Made by a program: the position numbers and the translations under genes
Notes under the pieces: model-generated
Database searches by the model: none
The model's input: only the letters and a program-made list of their open reading frames with translations
Told to the model about the DNA's origin: nothing
From: an uncultured Gammaproteobacteria bacterium
Lineage (GTDB): Bacteria; Pseudomonadota; Gammaproteobacteria; Arenicellales; JAANXG01
Assembly: GCA_947259705.1 (NCBI GenBank)
Contig: CAMYNL010000023.1
Location: 47,801-111,800, forward strand
DNA: 64,000 nt
Direction of reading: 5' to 3'
Shown: positions 10,182-20,269 of the stretch, one piece after another
How positions within the stretch are numbered: position 1 is the first letter of the stretch
How the letters are laid out: each line of letters begins with the position of its first letter

Positions 10182-10518
10182 CTACTCGGTCCTCCCCTTT
10201 CCGCGCCACAGCCTAGTGTATGGGAGAATGCCACGCAAGTCGTAGCCATCGTGCGCCTGGCTGTTCCCGGATCCGTCAGCCATGCCCGGCAAAGTACTCC
10301 CAGGCACCCCCAAACCACAGCGGCAACTGCAGTCCACGAAGTCCGAGATTGTTTACGGCCCAGCTGTTTCGTCGCAGAAGGGCTCCACCTGGCCGGTCTC
10401 TGTTACCGGGTTTTGTGCGGCCCATGATCACAATGAACAATGCGGAATTAAGCGCCAGGAACCCCGACGCCGGGTGGCGGGCGGTCCAGGTGCTGTCCCG
10501 GCGCCGCCACCAAATCGG
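10182..10518. other. Intergenic region between activase and psiE genes
   Basis: 337 bases without a supportable gene. It should contain the psiE promoter at the left and the 3' end of the activase transcript at the right. No repeat or clear terminator was recognised. Confidence 0.35.
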
Positions 10519-12099
10519 CTACGTGTTCAGCCTAACCGCTCGCCCCATCCGCCTTTGCATCTCCAGCAGGAAGCTCGCGCCGGTGCCGACGGCCTTTTTG
10601 CTGAACAGAAACATACCGGAACTGTAGCGTGGGTTGCGCCTGACGAATTCGCGCACTGCCTCCAGATCTATCTGGTACTTGCGTATGATCTCCTCCGCTT
10701 CTTCCCTGGCCTTCTGCTTCGCCTCGAACAGGACCATCTGTGCACGGGACTTGAAGTTCACCTCGCTGTCTCCAGAGGTTTCCAGGGGCAGGAACAATAT
10801 ATGCGGATAGTCCGACATGACTTTGGTCTGCACCCCGTCACTGGCCGTGGAGGGCAGGCACCCGAATGGCTTTACCGACACCATCATGTGTGCCTTGCGC
10901 ATTCTTGCGCTGTAGATCAGGCTGCCCACCTCCATGTAGGCCTCGCCGCCGCCCTGGTGCTGGTTGTAGTAGTCGTGCGCGTACCGGGCCAGGACCCGGT
11001 TATTCACCGTATTGTCGGCGCGCCCACCGAGCGCCCAGCGGTAGAGATTGTAGAAGGCATTCAGGGTGCGCCGCAGCGCAAACAGCTTGAGTTCCTTCAG
11101 GTAGGGGTTCGCCCCTCTGCCGAGCCCGGTGTCTTCCTGCTCGATGCCCCGGTGATTGCGGGCGGCGATCTCCCGTGAATACAGCAGATGCTCCGCCCAC
11201 GTCGTCAGCGGCTCCGTCTTTACCTCGGCGCCTTCCTCCACCAGCCAGTCCTTGAAATGGTAGTTACCCTGGCTCTCGGTCAGGCTGGCCCAGAACTCGC
11301 CGGTGATCTTGACCATCGGTTTCACTCGCGTGTAATCACACTGCACTTCGGCGAAGATCTTACTTGCCCTGCGCAGCCCGCTGACCACCCTGCCCTTGCT
11401 CATGAGGATATTCTTCATCAGCGCGATGACTTCCGACTTTGCCTTGCGGGTTGCGCCGGCCTCGATCTCGTAGGGCCATATCTTGTTGACGATGCCGTTG
11501 ATCAGGTCACCGATGATGATGCATCTCAGCAGTCCGGCCACGAACGCGGGGTTGAAGTCTACGCCGGGGCCCTCTTTGTCGTCACCGCTGATCTGGCCCA
11601 CGCCGCCGTCCTGCTGAAAAAGCACCACCCGGAAGTTCTCAAACCCGGCATCGATCACTGCCTTGCGGTACTCCGATTCATACATGCCGAACCGGCACGG
11701 ACCGCAGGAACCCGCTGTCAGGAAAACGTATCGTCGTTCTATCTCCTCCGTGCTCATGGTGCTACGCAGCTGCCGCAGGTAATGCACGAGGTTGCCAACC
11801 GTGTAATAGGTGGGGTTGCACTGGCCGCGATTGCAGAATTCCTTGCCGATGATCAGGTCGGTAAAGCCGGGTTCCGGTAACCGCTCGATCCGATAGCCCA
11901 AGCCCTGCATTACACCGACGATGAGTTCCTCATGGGCCTCGGTCATACCACCGAACAGAATCGTGGTGTTGTTTCGTTCGCTGGCCAGGAACGGCTTTGC
12001 CCGCGGCCGCTCGAAATGCTTGATCTGCCCGCTATCACGGTCGAGGTCGGCCCTGAACTGCACGTTCCTTGGATCTTGTTTCGGATTGGGTCCGTGCAT
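10519..12099 (-). CDS. CoA-enzyme-activase-associated protein (COG3581 type)
   Basis: The product is 526 aa and resembles the C-terminal third of large fused '2-hydroxyacyl-CoA dehydratase activase' proteins. Cysteine motifs that could ligate an Fe-S cluster are visible: CNRGQC near residue 90, GSCGPCRFG near 130 and FGCLPS near 400. There is no ASKHA ATPase domain, which is supplied by the gene 27 bases upstream. I infer that the two proteins form one complex that uses ATP hydrolysis to deliver or use low-potential electrons. The start is ATG at 12099. Exact reaction unknown, and no dehydratase alpha/beta genes are nearby. Confidence 0.8.
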   Translation of the reverse strand: MHGPNPKQDPRNVQFRADLDRDSGQIKHFERPRAKPFLASERNNTTILFGGMTEAHEELIVGVMQGLGYRIERLPEPGFTDLIIGKEFCNRGQCNPTYYTVGNLVHYLRQLRSTMSTEEIERRYVFLTAGSCGPCRFGMYESEYRKAVIDAGFENFRVVLFQQDGGVGQISGDDKEGPGVDFNPAFVAGLLRCIIIGDLINGIVNKIWPYEIEAGATRKAKSEVIALMKNILMSKGRVVSGLRRASKIFAEVQCDYTRVKPMVKITGEFWASLTESQGNYHFKDWLVEEGAEVKTEPLTTWAEHLLYSREIAARNHRGIEQEDTGLGRGANPYLKELKLFALRRTLNAFYNLYRWALGGRADNTVNNRVLARYAHDYYNQHQGGGEAYMEVGSLIYSARMRKAHMMVSVKPFGCLPSTASDGVQTKVMSDYPHILFLPLETSGDSEVNFKSRAQMVLFEAKQKAREEAEEIIRKYQIDLEAVREFVRRNPRYSSGMFLFSKKAVGTGASFLLEMQRRMGRAVRLNT

Positions 12100-12126
12100 G
12101 GGATTATCCTGCTCCTTTACCTCACA

Positions 12127-15100
12127 TTACTGAATACGACGTGCTGCCGGTTCCCGCGCGATCGGGATGACCTTCGCAACCGTCGCCGGAACCACAGGCT
12201 CCGCGTCCACGTCTCCGAGCGTCTTCAGATTCGCCCGATTTTTCAACCTGGCCTGGTACTGGCGCAGAGCGTAGACAATGGTTTCGACCCGGATCTTGAT
12301 AGACCCTGCAGGCCGGTTCTCGTCGATATCATGAAAGGTAAAATAGGGTGTCTGGGTGGCCTCCAGTATGCCTTCGATCACGTCGTAGATGGGCGCATCC
12401 ATGCCGCACTTGAAATTGCTCAGATCGATGACCGCCAGGTTGGGATGGCGCGCGGCATACTTCGCCGCCCAGATCTTCATGTTGGTATTGGCGCTGTACG
12501 GATTGCCGAAGACATCCGTGATGTCCTTGGCATGCCTGATGCGGCCGGCGGCGATGTCCGCTGCAAACAGCGGCGCCAGGTCCTCTTCGCCGTCGGGTAG
12601 GGAATCGGCGTGCAGGATGGGGAAACCATTTTTCTGTATTTCATCAACGATCTCGTGGTTCAGTCCCGGGTCCAAGTGATAGGGCCGGCCGATCATGAGC
12701 ATACCCACCTCGTCTTGCTCCGTCAGTCTTTTGAGCACCTCGTGGCCACGCTCCTTCTGCCGGTCCTGATAGGACTCCAGCGCCTCCCAGCCCTGCTCCA
12801 CGGCCAGGGCATTTTCCTCCACCCCCAGTCCCAGGACCGGGGCGAATACGTTGTACATCTGCTTGACCAGCAGGTTGGGCTCATTCATGTGCAAGGCGTC
12901 ATCGATATACGTTACGTCGTGCTTGCGGAACGTATCGGCCTCCTTGGTGAACGCCGCACGACAAACATTCGCAGACGACTGAACGCTAGGACAGGCCCGC
13001 GACCCCAGGGTGTGGCTGAGTTGCTCCTTCAGGGAGATCATGGTGGGGAAAAACAGTATATCGATGTTCTTGTCGACCAGCAGGTTGTGAATGTGCGCGA
13101 TCGTGACCTTGGACGGGAAACACGGATCGATAGCGCCGCGCTTGCTGCCTTCCTTGTACATGGCCTCAGAAGTGAAGTCGGACCAGATCACCTTCTTCAC
13201 ACCCAGGGACTCGAAATAGGCGCGAAAAAAGGGCGCCGTGGAATACATGTTGAGCACCCGCGGCATGCCGATGCGCAGTTTCTCGCGCCGGGCGAAGACG
13301 TCCGAGAATATCTCCTGCCCCCGCCTGCCGGGCAGCGGCATCCTGATCACTGCCTTGAAGCCGCGCCGGTCGGGACGCGCCACAATCGGCGGGCTGAAAG
13401 ACCGGAACAACTGCTTGGCTCCACTGGCCACCAGGTTGGGATAATTCCTGTCCTTCTTCTTCTGTCGGGCATTGATGGCCTTCAACTCACCGACGTCCGT
13501 GGTCGCCCCTTTCTCGCAGGTGGCGATGATGAACATCGATTTTCTTCCGCTCGCCGTCAACGTATTGACGAACGTGCGCAGGCACTTGTTCTTGCAGAAA
13601 AAACAGCGCGTGTCCTCGTTACGCGTGGTGGTATAGGTCAGCCCGGCGACCTCCCCAGTACCTATGAATCCGGTGTCTCCCTGCGCGGTTAGCTTCAGCG
13701 CCTCTAGCGCACAGCCGATCGCACCCGAGGTGCTGCAGTGTTTGTGAACACGCACCTCGGCCTCCGGCACCCGCTGCTCGATGTAATCGATCTGCGCCTT
13801 GACGGCCGCCAGGTTCTTTTGCGTGCCCCCCTGCAGGATGAAACGCGTGCCGAACTTTCTCAAGTTGGGCTCCTGGGCCACATACAACCAGATGTTTTTC
13901 GGCAATACCTTGGCAAGTCCTGCCATGATCTCGTGTCGCTGCCAGCCGAGACGCTGAAAGTTCACGATGTCCGACTCGAGGAACACGGCGCAGCCGTAAC
14001 TGAACACCGGGGTCAGCTCCGCCTTGAAGGCTTCATCCGCATAGTCTTCCACGGCGATGCCGAAGCGCTCCGCCGTGTTCTGCAGAAAGTAGCCGTTACC
14101 CGCGCTGCACTGGGTGTTGAGCTTGAAGTCCCTCACCACCCCGTTCTTAACGAAGATGATCTTTATGTCCTGCCCGCCGACGTCTACGATCACGTCGACG
14201 TCGGCGTAGTAATGCAAGGCCGCGCGAGTATGGGCAACGGTCTCCACCAGCGCCACGTCCGCCGCCAGCACGTCCTTGAGGATATCTTTTGCGTACCCGG
14301 TGGTGCCGACGCCCTTGATATCCAGGCGGGAACCGGCTTCCTCGATCTGCGCCGACAGCCGGGCAATAATCTGTTTCACGTCGGCGATGGGATTGCCCTG
14401 CGACAGCTGGTAGGCCTCCGCAAGCAGGCGCCCGTCACGGTCGATCAACACCCCCTTGGTCGATGTCGAACCGCCGTCCAGCCCCAGCCACGCGTGAACC
14501 ACCGACTGGTCACAGCTCATCGACGGCGGCGGCCTGTTAGCTTGCTGGCAGGCGAGGAAGGTGGCAAGTTCGTCCCGGGACCCGAACAGCCCGGTATCGG
14601 AGGTCCCAGACTGCAGTTTTTGCGTCCGTCCGCCTGCTATGAATCGTTCCAGCTCCGCCGTGCCCTGGAAGACGCCAATGTTGTTGGGCTCTTCGAGCCC
14701 GTACAAAACGCAGCCCAGCGCCGCGTAAAGTTCCGCGTTCTTGGGCACGATGACCAGTTCTTCGGGGTCCTCCACGTCACCCAGCACGACACCGCGTTCG
14801 CGCCACACATCCGGGATGCTCGCCCTCCAGGCATCCCGCAGAGCGGGTATGAAGGTATTGGGGCCGCCCAGCAGCAGCACCTTCGGCAATAGGGTATTAC
14901 CGCGCGTGAGCACGGAGAGGTTCTGCTGAACGATTGCGGCGAACAGCGAGGCCATCAGTTCGTTCGCCGCGACGCCCTGTTTCTGCAGGCCGTTGATGTC
15001 CGTCTCCGCGAACACGCCGCACTTACCCGCCACCGGGTGCAGCTTGATACCCTGGTAGGAAAGCTCCTGGAGCTGCCGGCCATCGAGGCGCAGCTTGGCG

Positions 15101-15555
15101 CATATCTTGTCGATGACCGCACCGGTGCCGCCGGCGCATTTGTCGTTCATGGAAAGCACTTTCTGCCGCAGGCCGGTAGCGGCGTCGGTACGCCAGACTA
15201 TGATCTTGGCGTCCTGGCCCCCCAGCTCGACAACCGACCCGACATCATCATGGTAGTTCTCCACCGCCAGGCTGACCGCATTCACCTCCTGCACGAACTT
15301 GGCGCCCACCAACGGCGCCAGGTTGGCGGCGCCGGAACCGGTCATGAAAAGCTGCGCGTGTTCGCCTATAGAGGAAAAATCCTGCTGGATAACGTGCAGG
15401 AACTCGAACACCTTTTCGGCCTGCCTGGTGTCGTGACGCTGGTAGTCGGACCACAGAGTCTCCCTAGATCTTGTATCGACGACAATGCCCTTCACCGTTG
15501 TCGAGCCGACGTCGATTCCTATGATGAGTTGCCCTGCGTTGACCATCCTTTTCAT
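12127..15555 (-). CDS. Tandem ASKHA acyl-CoA dehydratase activase with DUF2229 region
   Basis: The product is 1142 aa. It holds two BadF/BadG/BcrA-type ATPase domains: domain 1 starts IIGIDVGSTTVKG and carries the cluster-binding CAGGTG and CGVFAETD; domain 2 starts WLGLDGGSTSTKG with CSAGNG and GCAVFLESD. A C-terminal DUF2229 region follows with CFFCKNKC and DPCFPSK cysteines. Activases of this family bind a 4Fe-4S cluster at the dimer interface and couple ATP hydrolysis to strong reduction of a partner enzyme. Two ASKHA domains in one chain would give an internal dimer. It is followed after 27 bases by the 526-aa partner. Substrate unknown. Confidence 0.88.
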   Translation of the reverse strand: MKRMVNAGQLIIGIDVGSTTVKGIVVDTRSRETLWSDYQRHDTRQAEKVFEFLHVIQQDFSSIGEHAQLFMTGSGAANLAPLVGAKFVQEVNAVSLAVENYHDDVGSVVELGGQDAKIIVWRTDAATGLRQKVLSMNDKCAGGTGAVIDKICAKLRLDGRQLQELSYQGIKLHPVAGKCGVFAETDINGLQKQGVAANELMASLFAAIVQQNLSVLTRGNTLLPKVLLLGGPNTFIPALRDAWRASIPDVWRERGVVLGDVEDPEELVIVPKNAELYAALGCVLYGLEEPNNIGVFQGTAELERFIAGGRTQKLQSGTSDTGLFGSRDELATFLACQQANRPPPSMSCDQSVVHAWLGLDGGSTSTKGVLIDRDGRLLAEAYQLSQGNPIADVKQIIARLSAQIEEAGSRLDIKGVGTTGYAKDILKDVLAADVALVETVAHTRAALHYYADVDVIVDVGGQDIKIIFVKNGVVRDFKLNTQCSAGNGYFLQNTAERFGIAVEDYADEAFKAELTPVFSYGCAVFLESDIVNFQRLGWQRHEIMAGLAKVLPKNIWLYVAQEPNLRKFGTRFILQGGTQKNLAAVKAQIDYIEQRVPEAEVRVHKHCSTSGAIGCALEALKLTAQGDTGFIGTGEVAGLTYTTTRNEDTRCFFCKNKCLRTFVNTLTASGRKSMFIIATCEKGATTDVGELKAINARQKKKDRNYPNLVASGAKQLFRSFSPPIVARPDRRGFKAVIRMPLPGRRGQEIFSDVFARREKLRIGMPRVLNMYSTAPFFRAYFESLGVKKVIWSDFTSEAMYKEGSKRGAIDPCFPSKVTIAHIHNLLVDKNIDILFFPTMISLKEQLSHTLGSRACPSVQSSANVCRAAFTKEADTFRKHDVTYIDDALHMNEPNLLVKQMYNVFAPVLGLGVEENALAVEQGWEALESYQDRQKERGHEVLKRLTEQDEVGMLMIGRPYHLDPGLNHEIVDEIQKNGFPILHADSLPDGEEDLAPLFAADIAAGRIRHAKDITDVFGNPYSANTNMKIWAAKYAARHPNLAVIDLSNFKCGMDAPIYDVIEGILEATQTPYFTFHDIDENRPAGSIKIRVETIVYALRQYQARLKNRANLKTLGDVDAEPVVPATVAKVIPIAREPAARRIQ

Positions 15556-16572
15556 TCGATTTCGCAGCCTTTATTGCCCGCACCCGCCACCCGCCTCCGG
15601 CAGACGGCCGGAAAGCCGCCGCGCGCGCCTTCGGGGCAGCCTGCAGCGATCATCTCCCGGCCAGCGGCGGATATCAACCGCGACATGTCGGCGCGACCGC
15701 AACGACGGACGACCGGTAATTGGTCACCCCGGGCGCCGGAAGTCAAGAAGCAATGAGGCGATTCATAGACGGCTAACCGGACGACGATCGCGTCCGAGCA
15801 TGACGGCGTCAACCCCGGGAGGATGCTGCAAACTAAGACAGGATCCAATTACGGCAAGCACGATACAGGACAAACGTGCGGCGGCGATTATGCGTAGCTT
15901 GTGCGACGGCGAAGTAACGGAGAAGCCTGTGCATGTCTAGTCACGCGACCGCTTGAAATCGGCGCAACCCGTCACAGCAAATCCCGGGCACGCCAAAAGC
16001 GAGTGGGCGCATTCCCGGCCCGTCCCAACACTACCCCTTGCGGCCTCCCGAATCGGATGACGCCCGGCGCCTGTCAGGGGCCCGCTCGATCCTAGGTTCG
16101 CGCCGGAATTGCCCGGCGTAGACTTCAATTGTGACATAGTCACACATATATCGTACCCTAGACGCGGAGTATTCCAATACCAACCTTGCTACAGGTCATG
16201 ATTGTGCCCCATGCCACCGAGACGACCCATATCTTTGCGATCAGTAAACGCCCCGGGGTCCCCCGCGGAACCGCGACTCGGTTGAACGCGGGTCACTCAC
16301 GCAGCGCCGCGAGGCCGGGCAGGTGCCTGCGAACGAATCAAAATCGATCGATCGCTCTGGTGACACAGCCGCACCCTGATCACGCTTCCCGATCCAACCC
16401 CCACCCGATCCGGGCGCGCTGGACTCGCCCGGCCCGCTACGCGGGGCGTGGGCAGAAGCTGCTAGAATCTCTCCCCGGACGGTTGCGTCAGCAGCCACGA
16501 GCATCAGCGGGAGCGCATCGCGATAATCGTCTGCGCCTCGCTCTCGATGCTCCTGCCGCAAAAAATGCGATT
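15556..16572. other. Non-coding gap of about 1 kb
   Basis: It separates the minus-strand activase operon from the plus-strand sensor kinase, so it is a divergent promoter region. A plus-strand frame stays open from 16186 into the kinase, but its 129 residues are Arg/Pro/His-rich and look untranslated. No other gene is supported. Confidence 0.4.
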
Positions 16573-18510
16573 GTGTTCAGACTCGTTCGATTTTATGTGG
16601 TCACCAGCCTCATCGCCGTGTTGGCGATCGGCCTGCTGCTGTTTTTTCACCGCCAGGGCGAAGTACAACGACTGATCGGCATCGCGGAAAGCCAGAACAT
16701 CACATTGGGACGTGCATTCGCGAACGAGATCTGGCCCCGTATCGCCTCCTACGTGGGTACTGCGTCCAGCCTGTCGGAGACCGAACTGCGCACGCGGCCG
16801 GAAACCCGGGAAATCGGGCAGGCCCTGCGGGCGGTAACGACGGGACTACCGGTGCTCAAGGTGAAGGTCTACGATCTGCACGGGTTGACGGTCTATTCAT
16901 CGGACCTGACCCAGATCGGGGAAGACAAGAGCAACAACCCGGGCTACTTTTCCGCCGCCACCAAGGGGATACCCGCGAGCAAACTGTCATTCCGCGACAC
17001 CTTCAGCGCGTTTTCGGGTGAGTTGCAGAATCTCGACCTGGTGGAGAGCTACCTGCCCATACGCAGGGGCAATGGCCCGGTGGAAGCGGTGTTCGAACTG
17101 TACACCGACGTCACCGAACTGATGGCGGCCATCAAACGCGATACAACCAGGCTGGTCTCGGCGTTTGCGTTGGTCGTCCTGTTGCTGTACGGGATGCTGT
17201 CATTGATCGTGCGGCGTGCCGACCGCACCATAAAACAGCAGTATGTCGCCATCATGGACAAGAACACCGCCCTGCAGCGCGAGATCAGCGAGCGCAGGCA
17301 GGCACAGGAGGCACTGCGCAAGGCCCGTGACGACCTGGAACTGCGCGTGCAGGAGCGGACCCGGGAACTGAGCGACGAGGTCGCCGAACGCAGGCAGGCA
17401 GAGGAACGGTTGCGCAAGCTCTCCTGGGCGGTCGAGCAGAGCCCCGCCATGACCGTCATAACCAATGCGGAAGGCAGCATTGAGTACGTGAACCCGCAGT
17501 TTACCGAAGTCACCGGATACACCCTGTCTGACATGAACGGCAAGTCAGCCTGGGGCGCTGATGCTCCGGGCACCCCGGCCCCGGAACACCAGGAGCTGTG
17601 GAATGCCATCAGCGGTGGCCGCGAGTGGCATGGCGAGCTGCGCAACCAGCGCAAGGACGGCAGCCACTACTGGGCGGCCACTACCGTGTCGCCGATCACC
17701 AACACAGACGGCGCCATCACCCACTTCCTGCTGATATCCGAAGACATCACAGCTCACAAGCAGGCCGAGGAGGACGCGCGCCGGCACCGGGACGTTCTGG
17801 CGCATCTTGACCGCGTCAGCCTGATGGGGGAGATGGCGACCAGCCTGGCACACGAGTTGAACCAGCCGTTGACGGTGATATCCGGCAGCGCCCAGCTGGC
17901 GCTCAACAAGTTGAAGTCCGGCAACACGGCGCCGGAAGAACTGGCACATACGCTGGAACAGACGAACGACCAGGCAAAACGTGCCAATGAGATAATCCGT
18001 CGCGTCAGGAGCTTCGTGCAGCAGGGAGGCCACGAGCGGCAGCGCATCGACGTGAATGGCCCGATCCGCGGCGTGGTCGATCTGTTGCGTTCTGACGCGT
18101 TGCGGCATTACACCACCATAAAGCTGGATCTCGACGACGAACTGCCGCATGTCATGGCTGACCCGATAGAGATCCAGCAAGTGGTGGTGAACCTGGCCCT
18201 GAACGGCATGGAGGCGATGGAACACGGCCGATCCATGGCTCGGGTCCTCACCATAAGTTCCCGCCGCAACAAGGAGGGCGCGGTGGAGATCGCCGTGCGC
18301 AATACCGGGGATGCGATCCCCAGTGAGGAACTGGAAAAGATGTTTGCGCCCTTCTTCACCACCAAGGCCACCGGCCTGGGCATGGGCCTGACCATCAGCC
18401 GCTCGCTGGTGGAGGCTCATGGCGGCAAATTGTGGGCCACGTCCGACCGCGACGAGGGTACGGTGTTCTGTTTCACCTTGCCGGCGGCAAATCAGGAGCA
18501 GCCCGTATGA
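16573..18510 (+). CDS. PAS-containing sensor histidine kinase (FixL-like)
   Basis: The product is 645 aa from the GTG at 16573, chosen because it sits just before the first transmembrane helix (about 3-25) and the sequence further upstream is not protein-like. Order: transmembrane helix, extracytoplasmic sensor domain (about 27-190), second helix (about 194-213), coiled coil (about 220-275), PAS domain (about 280-385), HisKA with phospho-acceptor in SLAHELNQPL (His about 427), and HATPase with GMGLTISRSLVEAHGG. No heme-ligating His could be assigned in PAS, so oxygen sensing is not shown. Its stop overlaps the response-regulator start (ATGA). Confidence 0.87.
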   Translation: MFRLVRFYVVTSLIAVLAIGLLLFFHRQGEVQRLIGIAESQNITLGRAFANEIWPRIASYVGTASSLSETELRTRPETREIGQALRAVTTGLPVLKVKVYDLHGLTVYSSDLTQIGEDKSNNPGYFSAATKGIPASKLSFRDTFSAFSGELQNLDLVESYLPIRRGNGPVEAVFELYTDVTELMAAIKRDTTRLVSAFALVVLLLYGMLSLIVRRADRTIKQQYVAIMDKNTALQREISERRQAQEALRKARDDLELRVQERTRELSDEVAERRQAEERLRKLSWAVEQSPAMTVITNAEGSIEYVNPQFTEVTGYTLSDMNGKSAWGADAPGTPAPEHQELWNAISGGREWHGELRNQRKDGSHYWAATTVSPITNTDGAITHFLLISEDITAHKQAEEDARRHRDVLAHLDRVSLMGEMATSLAHELNQPLTVISGSAQLALNKLKSGNTAPEELAHTLEQTNDQAKRANEIIRRVRSFVQQGGHERQRIDVNGPIRGVVDLLRSDALRHYTTIKLDLDDELPHVMADPIEIQQVVVNLALNGMEAMEHGRSMARVLTISSRRNKEGAVEIAVRNTGDAIPSEELEKMFAPFFTTKATGLGMGLTISRSLVEAHGGKLWATSDRDEGTVFCFTLPAANQEQPV

Positions 18511-19118
18511 CACCGGAACCGACTGTTTATATCGTGGACGACGATGACGCAGTGCGCGGATTTCTCTGCCAGCTGGTATTGTCAGTCGACCTGAAGGTGA
18601 AGGCTTTCGAGTCCGCCCAGGCCTTTCTCGAGGGATATGGTTCCGATGGGCCGGGCTGCCTGGTACTGGACATACGCATGCCGGGTATGAGTGGCCTGGA
18701 GCTGCAACAGGAACTGAACCGGCGCGGGATCGACCTGCCCATCATCGTGCTCACCGGACACGGGAACGTGCAGGTCGCGGTCCATGCCATGAAGGGGGGC
18801 GCGGTGGACTTCATCGAAAAGCCTTTCAACAACGACCTGCTGCTGGACCGGGTCCAGCATGCCGTCGCGGCCAGTTTGGATGGTTATCAGGAGCGGGCGA
18901 GACGCGACGAGATCACGAGGCGAATGGACCGGCTAACCCCGCGTGAACGCCAGATCCTGGGTCTCGTGGTTGGCGGGGCCACCAACAAGTCCATGGCGGA
19001 CCATCTCAACATCAGTGACAAGACCGTCGAGATCCACCGCGCAAAGGTCATGGACAAGATGGAAGCCGGTTCGCTGGCGGAACTGGTGCGGATGTTCTCC
19101 CTGGTAGAGGACCGCTGA
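18507..19118 (+). CDS. FixJ/TtrR-type response regulator with LuxR HTH
   Basis: The product is 203 aa: a receiver domain with acidic pocket DDDD (11-14), phospho-acceptor Asp55 in LVLDIRMPG and the conserved Lys in FIEKPF, then a GerE/LuxR helix-turn-helix (about 138-195, LTPRERQIL...ISDKTVEIHRAKVMDKM). The start at 18507 overlaps the kinase stop by four bases, confirming a cognate pair. It is predicted to bind DNA as a dimer when phosphorylated. Target genes are unknown; a Crp/Fnr factor lies just downstream, as in FixLJ-FixK arrangements. Confidence 0.92.
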   Translation: MTPEPTVYIVDDDDAVRGFLCQLVLSVDLKVKAFESAQAFLEGYGSDGPGCLVLDIRMPGMSGLELQQELNRRGIDLPIIVLTGHGNVQVAVHAMKGGAVDFIEKPFNNDLLLDRVQHAVAASLDGYQERARRDEITRRMDRLTPRERQILGLVVGGATNKSMADHLNISDKTVEIHRAKVMDKMEAGSLAELVRMFSLVEDR

Positions 19119-19131
19119 CAGCTAAGCAGTC

Positions 19132-19154
19132 GCGGCGCCCCCGCTCGGCGCCGC
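19132..19154 (+). terminator. GC-rich hairpin after two-component operon
   Basis: An 8-bp stem (GCGGCGCC/GGCGCCGC) with a 7-base loop begins 13 bases after the response-regulator stop. No T-run follows. Confidence 0.45.
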
Positions 19155-19567
19155 CCTGCCGCATGGCCGGCTTCGACCACCCAACATCGTCGCCCATACA
19201 GACAACGGGGGACCAGCGGTATCCCTGCTCCCGCCAGGTGCCGTGGGGCTCAGGTTTGACGGGGTCTTGGCGCCCCGGAAGGCGGGTCCATCGCCGGGCC
19301 CGGTCAAGGTGGTGACGCGCCGCCGAACCCCCAACCTAGGATAAACCCCTATACAGACAGGGAATGCCCGGATATTCGCACACCAGGCTCGAACCTAGAA
19401 TCCTAAATGAGGTTTGGTGACTTTCTCACCGAGAGTCCGCAGCAAAAGGTGCAGCGGCGAAGGGGAAGATCACCGGGTGGGCATCGGGTTTCGTGACAAA
19501 AATTTTTGCATCGCGCCTGCTGCCCGACTTCAACTGTCAGCGCAATTCATGACAAGGGAGCCGAACT
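19155..19567. other. Intergenic region upstream of Crp/Fnr gene
   Basis: About 410 bases without a supportable gene, presumably holding the promoter of the Crp/Fnr-type regulator. An AT-rich patch (AAAAATTTTT) near 19498 is a possible promoter or regulator element. No clear FNR-type palindrome was found. Confidence 0.35.
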
Positions 19568-20245
19568 GTGAACGTCAAAGATATTCTTGCCCAATACGAG
19601 TTGTACCAGGATTCCGACGCGATGCTGCGCAAGGAACTGGAGCACCAGGCCCGCTTGGTGCGCTACAGCCGCGGCGCCGACGTGTTGAAACAGGGTGAAC
19701 AAAGCACAGACGTCTTGTTCTTGGGTTCGGGCGAGATCCGTGCCTTCCTGGTTGGCCCCAACGGCCGGGAAGTAACGCTGTATCGCCTGTCACCTGGCGA
19801 GCTGTGCGTGGGCAACATACTCGCGGCCATGAACGGCGGCATCGCCTGCGTCAACACGGGAGCCACCGGCGCCGTGGAAGCAGCCGCGCTGCCCGCCGCG
19901 ACTTTCAAGAGGCTGCTGGCCGGGAGTCCGGCTATGCGGGAGAGTGTTTTCAAGTTGATGTCGGAGCGCATCGAAGTGTTGTTCACCCTGATCGAAGGCA
20001 TCACCTTCCAGCGCATGGAGAGCCGTATCGCGGACTACCTCATCGAACGTTCTGAGTCCGACGAAAACGGTGAAACCGTCCTCGCCACCACCCACGCGGA
20101 CATCGCGGCCGACCTCGGGTCCGCCCGCGAGGTGGTCAGCAGGGTGCTGAAGACCTTCAAGAACCGGGGCGCCGTGGACATTGGCCGCAAGCAGATCAAG
20201 CTGCGCCAACTCGACCTGCTGGAGGAAATCCGCGCGAGCGCCTGA
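19568..20245 (+). CDS. Crp/Fnr-family transcriptional regulator
   Basis: The product is 225 aa: a cyclic-nucleotide-binding-like beta-roll (about 25-125), a dimerisation helix (about 130-150) and a winged helix-turn-helix (about 175-215, THADIAADLGSAREVVSRVLKTF). It lacks the N-terminal cysteine cluster of FNR, so it is not an obvious 4Fe-4S oxygen sensor. The two Cys near 80 and 94 are not in a known ligand pattern. The start is GTG with AAGGGAG upstream. Position after a FixL/FixJ-like pair suggests a FixK-like secondary regulator, but this is inference. Confidence 0.88.
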   Translation: MNVKDILAQYELYQDSDAMLRKELEHQARLVRYSRGADVLKQGEQSTDVLFLGSGEIRAFLVGPNGREVTLYRLSPGELCVGNILAAMNGGIACVNTGATGAVEAAALPAATFKRLLAGSPAMRESVFKLMSERIEVLFTLIEGITFQRMESRIADYLIERSESDENGETVLATTHADIAADLGSAREVVSRVLKTFKNRGAVDIGRKQIKLRQLDLLEEIRASA

Positions 20246-20269
20246 CGCGGCTGCCACGCGCCGATACAA

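Noticed and set aside
12610..14892. Two long plus-strand frames opposite the 1142-aa activase
   Set aside because: They mirror a clearly conserved gene and lack ribosome binding sites or recognisable domains.
16186..16572. N-terminal extension of the sensor kinase from an ATG at 16186
   Set aside because: The 129 residues are Arg/Pro/His-rich, unlike a protein domain, and the GTG at 16573 lies directly before the first transmembrane helix.
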